This document shows positions 1 through 5,668 of a stretch of 7,262 nucleotides of DNA, piece after piece (position 1 is the first letter of the stretch; each line of letters begins with the position of its first letter). This stretch comes from an uncultured Alistipes sp. (lineage in GTDB: Bacteria; Bacteroidota; Bacteroidia; Bacteroidales; Rikenellaceae): the NCBI GenBank assembly GCA_900552955.1, contig USBO01000090.1, positions 1 to 7,262 on the forward strand, given 5' to 3'. The translations under genes were made by a program, and so were the position numbers. A model generated the notes under the pieces. The model was given only the letters and a program-made list of their open reading frames with translations. It ran no database searches and had not been told where the DNA came from.

Positions 1-413
1 TGGTCGAGTTCGAGGACGGCGCCATCAAGGCGCAGTTGGGCACGCCCGACATGCACCTGCCCATCGGCTTCGCGCTGCTCTTCCCGCAGCGTGCCGCCCG
101 CGCGGCGGAGCACTTCAGTTTCGCCGACAACCCCACGCTCACCTTCTCGGAGCCAGACCGCGTGAAGTATCCGGCGCTCGACATCGCCTACGACTGCCTG
201 CGGCGCGGCGGCACGGCGGCCTGCACGATGAACGGCGCCAACGAGGTGGCTGTGGCGGCGTTTCTGGCCGGCCGGTGCGGCTACCTCGACATCGTGCGCA
301 CGATCGAACACGCACTCGGCCATGCGACCTTCGTCGCCCGTCCCGCGCTCGACGACTACGCCGCCTCGGACGCCGAGTCGCGCCGCATCGCCCGCGAATT
401 CCTGAACATCTAA
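1..413 (+). CDS. dxr: 1-deoxy-D-xylulose 5-phosphate reductoisomerase, C-terminal part
   Basis: This is the 3' end of the gene; it is cut by the window edge and the first complete codon is at base 3. The 136 visible residues begin VEFEDGAIKAQLGTPDM, the typical Dxr segment that follows the catalytic core. They continue through LPIGFALLFP and a helical C-terminal domain holding MNGANEVAVAAFLAGR, the family's conserved N-x-ANE-x-AV element. Dxr is a cytosolic, NADPH- and metal-dependent enzyme. It converts 1-deoxyxylulose 5-phosphate to 2-C-methylerythritol 4-phosphate, the first committed step of the non-mevalonate isoprenoid pathway. The NADPH-binding N-terminal domain lies outside the window. 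The stop codon is TAA. The next gene starts 10 nt downstream, and dxr followed by rseP is a common bacterial pairing, so co-transcription is likely. Confidence 0.96.
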   Translation, partial: VEFEDGAIKAQLGTPDMHLPIGFALLFPQRAARAAEHFSFADNPTLTFSEPDRVKYPALDIAYDCLRRGGTAACTMNGANEVAVAAFLAGRCGYLDIVRTIEHALGHATFVARPALDDYAASDAESRRIAREFLNI

Positions 414-423
414 CACATCGACA

Positions 424-1746
424 ATGGACATTCTCATCAAAGTCATTCAGCTTTTCCTCTGCTTCACGCTGCTCGTGGGCATTCACGAACTGGGACACTT
501 CCTCATGGCGCGCGTGTTCGGCATCCGCGTCGAGAAGTTCTACATCTTCTTCGATCCGTGGTTCTCGCTCTTCAAGTTCCGCCGCGGCGGCACGGAGTAC
601 GGCGTGGGCTGGCTGCCGCTGGGCGGCTACGTCAAGATCGCCGGCATGATCGACGAAAGCCTCGACACCGAGCAGATGAAGCAGCCGGTTCAGCCCGACG
701 AGTTCCGCGCCAAACCGGCGTGGCAGCGCTTTCTGGTGATGATCGCCGGCATCGTGATGAACCTGCTGCTGGCCGTGGCCATCTACTGCGGCATCTGCTA
801 CACGTGGGGCGAGAAGTACTTCGCCAACGAAGACGCCCTCTACGGCTACACCTTCAACACGGCGGCGCAGTCGCTCGGCTTCGAGAACGGCGACAAGATC
901 GTTTCGATCGACGGGCAGCCGATCGACGACGTCAACGACATTGCCATGACGCTGCTGCTCACCGAGGGCGACCGCACGGTGGTCGTCGAGCGCGACGGCC
1001 GCCGGACGAGCTTCACGATTCCCTTCCGGCAGCTCGTCGACTTCCGCCGCGCGAAAGGTTACGAGGAGATGCTGACGCTGCGCACCCCCTTCCGCATCGA
1101 CAGCGTGGCCTCGGCAGCGGCCCTCGCCGCCGGACTGCGCTCCGGCGACGAGATCGTGGCGCTCGACGGCGAGCGTCACGGCGAATTCGCGGAGTATGTC
1201 GGGCTGCTGGCCGACCGCAAGTCGACCGACGTGCAACTCACCGTCGTGCGCGGCGATTCGACCCTCGTGCTGACCGTTCCGGTCGGTGCCGACGGCAAGA
1301 TCGGCGTCGCGGTGGCGCGCCCCGACTACCGGCTGCGCACGAAGGAGTACACCTTCTGGCAGTCAATCCCTGCCGGCATCCGCCGCACGGGCAGCGTGAT
1401 GGCCAACTACTGGGAGCAGCTCAAGCTCATCGTGCAGCCCAAGACCCAGATGTACGAGGAGCTGGGCGGCTTCATCGCCATCGGCAGCATCTTCCCCTCG
1501 GCGTGGAACTGGCAGGACTTCTGGTCGAAGTGCGCCTTCATCTCGATCATTCTGGCCATCATGAACATCCTGCCCATCCCGGGGCTCGACGGCGGTCATG
1601 CGCTCTTCACGCTGTGGGAGATGCTCACGGGCCGCAAGCCGAGCGACCGCTTCCTCGAAGCAGCGCAGTACGTCGGACTGGCGATCATCCTGCTGCTGCT
1701 GGTCTACGCCAACGGCAACGACATCTACCGGTTCTTCATCAAATAA
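424..1746 (+). CDS. rseP: RIP metalloprotease RseP (site-2 protease family)
   Basis: This is a 440-residue inner-membrane zinc protease that cuts transmembrane substrates within the bilayer. In other bacteria it releases anti-sigma factors and clears signal-peptide remnants; the substrate here is unknown. The first membrane segment carries the zinc motif HELGH (H21, E22, H25). A hydrophobic GWLPLGGYVKIAGM segment (62-75) matches the membrane-associated beta-loop region. A second membrane helix lies near 103-125. Two periplasmic PDZ-like domains follow, roughly 135-210 and 222-300; the second contains GLRSGDEIVALDG. A third helix near 370-386 leads into NILPIPGLDGGH (381-392), whose D389 is the third zinc ligand. 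A last helix spans about 416-432. Length and all catalytic residues are normal. The ATG start sits just before the first helix, and the gene is probably in one transcript with dxr. No clear Shine-Dalgarno site is visible. Confidence 0.97.
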   Translation: MDILIKVIQLFLCFTLLVGIHELGHFLMARVFGIRVEKFYIFFDPWFSLFKFRRGGTEYGVGWLPLGGYVKIAGMIDESLDTEQMKQPVQPDEFRAKPAWQRFLVMIAGIVMNLLLAVAIYCGICYTWGEKYFANEDALYGYTFNTAAQSLGFENGDKIVSIDGQPIDDVNDIAMTLLLTEGDRTVVVERDGRRTSFTIPFRQLVDFRRAKGYEEMLTLRTPFRIDSVASAAALAAGLRSGDEIVALDGERHGEFAEYVGLLADRKSTDVQLTVVRGDSTLVLTVPVGADGKIGVAVARPDYRLRTKEYTFWQSIPAGIRRTGSVMANYWEQLKLIVQPKTQMYEELGGFIAIGSIFPSAWNWQDFWSKCAFISIILAIMNILPIPGLDGGHALFTLWEMLTGRKPSDRFLEAAQYVGLAIILLLLVYANGNDIYRFFIK

Positions 1747-1756
1747 TCCGAGGTCT

Positions 1757-1774
1757 GCAACGCGCAAGCGTTGC
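1757..1774. repeat. Short perfect hairpin with GNRA-type loop
   Basis: GCAACGC (1757-1763) and GCGTTGC (1768-1774) are perfect inverted repeats of 7 bp around a GCAA loop. Transcribed from the plus strand, the loop is a stable GNRA tetraloop. It starts 10 nt after the rseP stop and directly abuts the larger palindrome that begins at 1775. No T-tract follows, so it is not a classic intrinsic terminator. It could protect the 3' end of the dxr-rseP transcript or form part of a repeated extragenic element; the sequence alone does not decide. Confidence 0.75.
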
Positions 1775-1825
1775 CATCTTCGGCGGCTCGCGCTTTCAGC
1801 GCGACGCCGCCAGCCGCCGAAGATG
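1775..1825. repeat. Long nested palindrome between rseP and radA
   Basis: A 14-bp perfect inverted repeat has arms CATCTTCGGCGGCT (1775-1788) and AGCCGCCGAAGATG (1812-1825). Inside it lies a second hairpin, CGCGCT, TTC loop, AGCGCG (1789-1803). The left-arm GGCGGC (1782-1787) can also pair with an inner GCCGCC (1806-1811). That gives an alternative 13-bp stem, GGCGGCTCGCGCT against AGCGCGA-C-GCCGCC, with one bulged C at 1805. The two folds are mutually exclusive. The shape resembles REP-type extragenic palindromes. It may also end or stabilise the upstream transcript, but no T-run follows either arm. Presence of the repeats is certain; function is inferred. Confidence 0.8.
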
Positions 1826-1839
1826 AACTATTTCGTCAA

Positions 1840-1875
1840 GCCGAGGACAATCGAGCTCGCTCGAATTGCCGAGGC
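1840..1875. repeat. Imperfect palindrome upstream of radA
   Basis: The core is CAATCGAGC (1848-1856) against GCTCGAATTG (1859-1868), which pair with one bulged base. The outer ends are GCC and GGC. The hexamer CCGAGG occurs three times in this gap as a direct repeat (1748-1753, 1841-1846, 1869-1874), twice flanking this core. It lies about 50 nt upstream of radA, so it could be a regulator site or the end of the neighbouring palindromic element. No standard Bacteroidota promoter (TTTG, about 19 bp, TAnnTTTG) was found between here and radA. Confidence 0.5.
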
Positions 1876-1910
1876 GAGAAATAGACGAATGAAATTCAAC
1901 CGAACAAAAA

Positions 1911-1920
1911 AACGATCGTT
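1911..1920. promoter_or_regulatory. Perfect 10-bp palindrome just before radA
   Basis: AACGATCGTT is a perfect 10-bp palindrome. It is preceded by an A-run (1906-1912) and ends 3 nt before the radA ATG. It could be a protein-binding site or a small leader hairpin near the ribosome entry site. The A-rich run in front fits the AT-rich leaders that replace Shine-Dalgarno sites in Bacteroidota. It may also be chance, as a 10-bp palindrome is not rare. Confidence 0.3.
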
Positions 1921-1923
1921 GGC

Positions 1924-3297
1924 ATGGCAAAGGTCAAAAAGGCATATTTCTGCAAGGCATGCGGCTACGAAGCGCCCAAATGGATGGGCCGCTGCCCGGC
2001 CTGCGGCGAGTGGAACACCTTCACCGAGGAGATCGTCGCCAAAGAGAGCGGCTCGGTGGCTGCGGCGATGACGGCTGCGCTGCCCCGCAGCGTTCCGCAG
2101 CGCGTCGGCGAGATCCGCCCCAGCGACCGGCCGCGGCTCGACGTGGGCAACGCCGAGGTCAACCGCGTGCTGGGCGGCGGTCTGGTTCCCGGGTCGCTTG
2201 TGCTGCTGGGCGGCGAGCCGGGCATCGGCAAATCGACGCTCAGCCTCCAGATCGCGCTGGCCGACAACGGCCTGAAGGTGCTCTACGTCTCGGGCGAGGA
2301 GTCGGCCGAGCAGATCAGGATGCGCGCCGACCGCATCGGCATCGGCAACGAGTCCTGCATGGTCTACTCCGAGACGCTGCTCGAAAACATCATGGCGCAG
2401 CTCGACGAGCAGCGTCCCGATCTGGTGGTCATCGACTCGATCCAGACCATCTACACCGATCTGATCGACTCGTCGGCCGGCAGCGTGTCGCAGATCCGCG
2501 AGTGCGCCGCCACACTGCTCAAATACGCCAAAGGGTCGGGCACCTCGATCTTCATCATCGGCCACATAACTAAGGACGGCGCCATCGCCGGCCCCAAGAT
2601 TCTGGAGCACATCGTCGACGTGGTGCTCCAGTTCGAGGGCGACAACAATCAGATCTACCGCATTCTGCGCGGCATCAAGAACCGTTTCGGCGCGACGTTC
2701 GAGATCGGCGTCTTCGAGATGCTCGACGCTGGTCTGCGTCCCGTCGACAACCCCTCGGAGATCCTGCTCACGCACTACGACGCGCCGCTGAGCGGCATCG
2801 CCGTCGGCGCCTCGGTCGACGGCATCCGCCCCTATCTGATCGAGGTGCAGGCGCTCGTCTCGAACGCTGCCTACGGCACGCCGCAGCGCACGGCCACGGG
2901 CTTCGACTACAAACGCATGGCGATGCTGTTGGCCGTGCTCGAAAAACGCGTGGGGATGAAGATGTACACCAAGGATGTCTTCCTCAACTTCGCCGGCGGC
3001 TTCAAGGTCGCCGACCCGGGGCTCGATCTGGCCATCATCGCGGCCGTCGTCTCGTCGTACTACGACCGTCCGATCGGCGAGGGCATCTGCTGCGCGGGCG
3101 AGGTGGGCCTGTCGGGCGAGGTGCGCCCCGCGCCCCGTTCCGAGCAGCGCATCAGCGAGGCGGCGCGCCTCGGGTTCCGGCGCATCGTCGTTTCGGGTTA
3201 TCTCCCCAAAGGCGCCAAACGGCCCAAAGGCATCGAGGTGGTGGCCATCAACAGCATCGACCAACTGCCGCGGGCGCTTTTCCTCACCGAAGAATAG
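1924..3297 (+). CDS. radA: DNA repair protein RadA (Sms), branch-migration helicase
   Basis: This is a full-length 457-residue RadA, close to the 460 residues of the E. coli protein. RadA is a cytosolic RecA-like ATPase that drives branch migration and D-loop extension during homologous recombination and helps process stalled forks. An N-terminal zinc finger is visible as C10-x2-C13...C24-x2-C27. The Walker A motif is GEPGIGKST (97-105, with K103 and S104). The Walker B strand is DLVVIDSIQT, ending near D171. The RadA-specific KNRFG motif lies at 252-256. The C-terminal Lon-like domain, about 285-457, includes GGFKVADPGLDLAI and supports the hexamer. The ATG start gives the canonical MAKVKKAYFC opening and lies 4 nt after the palindrome AACGATCGTT and an A7 run. 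The stop is separated by one base from the start of the dipeptidase gene, which suggests translational coupling. Confidence 0.98.
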   Translation: MAKVKKAYFCKACGYEAPKWMGRCPACGEWNTFTEEIVAKESGSVAAAMTAALPRSVPQRVGEIRPSDRPRLDVGNAEVNRVLGGGLVPGSLVLLGGEPGIGKSTLSLQIALADNGLKVLYVSGEESAEQIRMRADRIGIGNESCMVYSETLLENIMAQLDEQRPDLVVIDSIQTIYTDLIDSSAGSVSQIRECAATLLKYAKGSGTSIFIIGHITKDGAIAGPKILEHIVDVVLQFEGDNNQIYRILRGIKNRFGATFEIGVFEMLDAGLRPVDNPSEILLTHYDAPLSGIAVGASVDGIRPYLIEVQALVSNAAYGTPQRTATGFDYKRMAMLLAVLEKRVGMKMYTKDVFLNFAGGFKVADPGLDLAIIAAVVSSYYDRPIGEGICCAGEVGLSGEVRPAPRSEQRISEAARLGFRRIVVSGYLPKGAKRPKGIEVVAINSIDQLPRALFLTEE

Positions 3298-3298
3298 C

Positions 3299-3979
3299 AT
3301 GAAACGACTCTTCCTCGCACCCCTCCTGCTGCTGACCGCGGCGGCCGCCGCACAAACGTTGTCGCCCGCCGCGCAGCGCATGGAACGGGCCGGACTGGTC
3401 GACGTCGCACGGCTCGACACGACGCTGCGCGTCGACCTGATGTATGCCCGGGCCGACAACTTCACGAGGCGGGTGCTCTACACCGATCTGCGCGCGGCCT
3501 ACCTCCATCCCGAAGCCGCCAGCGCGCTGGTCGAAGCGCAGCGGCTACTGCGGTCGATCCACCCCGACTACCGGCTGCTCGTCTGCGACGCCACACGACC
3601 CATGTCCGTGCAGCAGACGATGTGGGATGCGGTCGCGGGCACCCCGTCGGAGAACTACGTTTCGAATCCCGCCAACGGCGGCGGCACTCATAACTACGGC
3701 TTCGCCGTCGACGTGACGATCTACGACCTCGTGCGCCGAGACACGATTCCGATGGGCGTCCCCGTCGACCACCTCTTCAGCGAGTCGCACATCGACCGCG
3801 AAGCCGATCTGGTGCGCGCCGGACGCATCTCGGCCGAGGCGAAGGCCAACCGCGAGCTGCTGCGCTACGTGATGACGCGGGCCGGTTTCCGCCCGCTGCG
3901 CACCGAATACTGGCACTTCAACTACAAGGGATACCGCCGCGAAGAACTACGGCGCGCCGGCTATCGGGTCATCGAGTGA
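3299..3979 (+). CDS. Secreted D-alanyl-D-alanine dipeptidase, VanX/DdpX-like (peptidase M15D)
   Basis: This 226-residue zinc dipeptidase is predicted to split D-Ala-D-Ala. Residues 1-18 are a signal peptide (MKRLF, a Leu-rich core, then an Ala run before Q19) with no lipobox, so the enzyme should act in the periplasm. The family residues are present. R100 in CDATRP matches the transition-state Arg of VanX, THNYGFAVDV carries zinc ligands H131 and D138, and EYWHF carries the general base E203 and zinc ligand H206. The ATG at 3299 was chosen because it begins the signal peptide; the upstream reading frame lies inside radA. Only one base separates it from the radA stop. Export argues for wall-peptide recycling or remodelling rather than cytoplasmic glycopeptide resistance as with VanX; no vanA/vanH-type genes are nearby. 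A D,D- or L,D-carboxypeptidase role within M15 is the main alternative. Confidence 0.9.
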   Translation: MKRLFLAPLLLLTAAAAAQTLSPAAQRMERAGLVDVARLDTTLRVDLMYARADNFTRRVLYTDLRAAYLHPEAASALVEAQRLLRSIHPDYRLLVCDATRPMSVQQTMWDAVAGTPSENYVSNPANGGGTHNYGFAVDVTIYDLVRRDTIPMGVPVDHLFSESHIDREADLVRAGRISAEAKANRELLRYVMTRAGFRPLRTEYWHFNYKGYRREELRRAGYRVIE

Positions 3980-4010
3980 CCCGCCTTCGCGCGCATAGAC
4001 TATAGAGCAT

Positions 4011-4052
4011 GAGAAAACCTCCGCCGCAAATCGCTGCAGCGGAGGTTTTCTC
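4011..4052. terminator. Bidirectional intrinsic terminator between convergent genes
   Basis: GAGAAAACCTCCGC (4011-4024) and GCGGAGGTTTTCTC (4039-4052) are perfect 14-bp inverted arms around a 14-nt loop. The GC-rich inner stem is flanked by AAAA on one side and TTTT on the other, so the hairpin plus T-tract works on both strands. It sits 31 nt past the dipeptidase stop and 18 nt past the AlkD-like stop, exactly between two convergent units. A smaller 6-bp hairpin (TGACGG, CTTT loop, CCGTCA, 4058-4073) overlaps the stop codon of the minus-strand gene and may assist. Confidence 0.9.
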
Positions 4053-4070
4053 TTCCGTGACGGCTTTCCG

Positions 4071-4718
4071 TCAGCCGATCATCCATGCCAGTTCGTCGCG
4101 CAGGTAACGTCCGCCACGCGAATCGGGCAGGCGGTCGAGCATACGCCCGAGCCGCTCCGGCGCGATACGCGCCGCCGCCGACTGCACGAAGGCCGCCGCA
4201 CCGCGCGCCAGCCGCAGATCGTCGGGACAGGCGGCCACCGCCTCGGGCACAGCCTCGACGACCGCCGCCGTGTCGAACTCCTGCATGCGTGCACGGGCCA
4301 GCGCCATCAGCGCCGCATAGCGCTCAGCGCCGCTTCCGGCCCGCAGCCACCGCTCGCGCAGCGTATCCAGCACGGGCCGCCCGCAGCGGCTCAGCAGCCG
4401 CAGCGCCAACTCCTCGATCAGCTCCTCCGGCATCCGTCCGGCCAGCCATGCGTCGACATCGTCCGGCGTCACCGCAGCGGGGTCGGCGATCGACAGCGCC
4501 GCCATGCGCAACTCGCGGACATCCTGCCGGTAGAGGAACTGTGCGAACGCATGATCCGTCCCCACCCGCGCAGCGATCGCACGGATAGTGGGGATGCTGA
4601 CGCCGTAGTTGAGTCCGTAACCGCCCGCGCCGCGCTGCATCGACTCGGCTACCGCCCCGTTCATCTCGCGGCGCAGCTCCCCGAGCAGCGCCGCCATGCG
4701 CGTGGTGTGATCCGTCAT
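4071..4718 (-). CDS. AlkD-like HEAT-repeat protein (DNA alkylation repair family, divergent)
   Basis: This 215-residue all-helical protein is predicted to be cytosolic. It resembles the PF08713/COG4912 DNA alkylation repair family, whose HEAT-like repeats cradle DNA. Family-like elements are NYGVSIPTIRAIA (37-49), the usual GVSxPxLRxIA segment, and LYRQDVRELRMAAL (62-75), the usual LW-x4-RE helix. The Trp-Asp signature that in true AlkD glycosylases supplies the catalytic Asp is not visible; the matching region reads MPEELIEELALRLLSR (96-111). Base-excision activity is therefore doubtful, and a DNA-binding or structural role is possible. The ATG at 4718 gives MTDHTT and overlaps the stop of the preceding DUF4831 gene by 4 nt (ATGA), a sign of coupled translation. 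An upstream extension would run through that gene and has no support. Family assignment is fairly secure; function is not. Confidence 0.75.
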   Translation of the reverse strand: MTDHTTRMAALLGELRREMNGAVAESMQRGAGGYGLNYGVSIPTIRAIAARVGTDHAFAQFLYRQDVRELRMAALSIADPAAVTPDDVDAWLAGRMPEELIEELALRLLSRCGRPVLDTLRERWLRAGSGAERYAALMALARARMQEFDTAAVVEAVPEAVAACPDDLRLARGAAAFVQSAAARIAPERLGRMLDRLPDSRGGRYLRDELAWMIG

Positions 4719-5614
4719 TTCCTGGCCGGAAGCGCCACTTCCACATCGCGGCCGAACTCGAACAGCGGCAGCGTGGCGCGCGTCAGCTCCTCCGTCCCGC
4801 AATAGACCGTGCAGACGACATCGGCCGCCACGCGGTAGGTCGCCGTGCGCGCCGCCTTGGGCGATGCGGGCGTGAGCGCGAAGGCACCGTCGCTCTCCTT
4901 GTCGAGCTGCAACAGCACCACGTCGCCCGTCAGGTCGTTGCCGGGCAGCAGCCCCCGATCGGGCGAGAAACGGCACAGGATGTATTTCTGCCTGCCGGCA
5001 TCGGGCACGACCGTGATCCGCTCGACGGAGGTTGTCGTCACCCGCTTGCCGAGGAACAGTTCGGTGTAAGCCTGCTCCTGCCGATCGAGTTCGGTCAGAG
5101 CGGCTTGCAGACCGGCGCCGAAGACATGTTCGCCCGCCTCGCTGGTAATGAGTTCCATCCGGTGCCGCCGGATGGCGAAGAGCGTGTTGGCCGCATTGCG
5201 CGCCGCCGTTTCGAGCGACTCGTCCGCAAGCGTGCGTTTGTCGAAGGGAACGCGCGAGAACGTTTCGGTGTCACCGAGATAGGAGGTGGCGCGCACTTCA
5301 CCGGCCGGAATCGCGGAGGCCGTCGTCGCGTCGCAGTCGAGCAGCGCCACGCGCGCACCCGCGATCGCATAGAGCGTCTTGTCGGTCAGCGCGCCGCGCA
5401 CACCCAGGAATTTCTGGGCATAGCGGGCATAGGGCCCCACGGTAACCACCTCCTTCACCACGGTCAGATCGACCGCCAGCGGCGACGTCGGAATCCCGAC
5501 CTCGACCCGGCCGTTCTCCTCGAAAGCGCCCGCACGGGCCACCCGATAGCTTTGCGCCGCAGCGCTGCCCGCCGTGAGGAGGGTGCAGAGCAGCAACGAA
5601 ACAAGCGATTTCAT
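4715..5614 (-). CDS. DUF4831 family exported protein
   Basis: This 299-residue protein of unknown function matches the Bacteroidota DUF4831 family. Its signature is an early beta segment followed by TVGPYARYAQKFLG (58-71), close to the family's T-x-GP(F/Y)-x-(K/R)YA-x-x-LG pattern. A signal peptide covers about residues 1-20 (Lys2, Leu-rich core, AGSAAA before Q21). C10 is not in a lipobox, so it is probably a soluble periplasmic protein or is attached to the outer membrane in another way. The middle holds an acidic and basic helical stretch (HRMELITSEAGEHVFGAGLQAALTELDRQ, split here only for description at about 160-190), and the C-terminal third looks beta-rich. The ATG at 5614 is preferred over a TTG at 5650, because it begins the signal peptide and lies downstream of the promoter. 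It overlaps the AlkD-like gene by 4 nt. Activity unknown. Confidence 0.8.
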   Translation of the reverse strand: MKSLVSLLLCTLLTAGSAAAQSYRVARAGAFEENGRVEVGIPTSPLAVDLTVVKEVVTVGPYARYAQKFLGVRGALTDKTLYAIAGARVALLDCDATTASAIPAGEVRATSYLGDTETFSRVPFDKRTLADESLETAARNAANTLFAIRRHRMELITSEAGEHVFGAGLQAALTELDRQEQAYTELFLGKRVTTTSVERITVVPDAGRQKYILCRFSPDRGLLPGNDLTGDVVLLQLDKESDGAFALTPASPKAARTATYRVAADVVCTVYCGTEELTRATLPLFEFGRDVEVALPARK

Positions 5615-5637
5615 AAGCAATTCGATTTGTTGATTCG

Positions 5638-5668
5638 CAAATATAACCAATTTCCAGTTCCGATCAAA
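5638..5668 (-). promoter_or_regulatory. Bacteroidota-type sigma promoter for the DUF4831-alkD-like pair
   Basis: Read on the minus strand, TTTG (5668-5665) is followed after exactly 19 bp by TATATTTG (5645-5638). This matches the Bacteroidota primary sigma consensus of a TTTG -33 box and TAnnTTTG -7 box. Transcription would begin about 5-8 nt further on, leaving a leader of roughly 15-20 nt before the ATG at 5614. The -33 box overlaps the last sense codon and the stop codon of the methyltransferase gene. The two downstream genes can therefore be expressed independently of the genes upstream. Confidence 0.8.

Noticed and set aside
139..1236. Long open frame on the minus strand opposite dxr and rseP (365 codons)
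   Set aside because: It spans two real genes on the other strand and has low-complexity Arg-rich stretches; it is a high-GC shadow.
558..1826. Plus-strand open frame overlapping rseP in another frame
   Set aside because: Its translation is dominated by Arg, Ala and His, as for an out-of-frame GC-rich reading; rseP is unmistakable in its own frame.
1823..2071. Possible small gene starting MNYFVKPRTIELARIAEA between rseP and radA
   Set aside because: The ATG lies in the arm of the palindrome and the frame runs out of frame into radA, becoming Arg/Ser-rich; no domain or start signal supports it. If the region proves to be a repeat, this peptide would be a by-product.
2975..3298. Extension of the dipeptidase upstream into radA
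   Set aside because: The added sequence is out-of-frame radA, Ser/Arg-rich; the signal peptide begins at the ATG at 3299.
1828..3465. Long open frame on the minus strand opposite radA (545 codons)
   Set aside because: It lies antisense to a clear RadA with all motifs, its composition is Arg/Ala/Asp-rich as expected from the GC-rich reverse frame, and it shows no recognisable domain.
4719..4976. N-terminal extension of the AlkD-like gene
   Set aside because: The added 86 codons run antiparallel in frame through the DUF4831 coding region and are not family-like; the ATGA overlap start at 4718 fits better.
5615..5650. TTG start giving 12 extra residues on the DUF4831 protein
   Set aside because: It would overlap the promoter -7 box and put polar residues ahead of the signal peptide; the ATG at 5614 begins a proper signal sequence.
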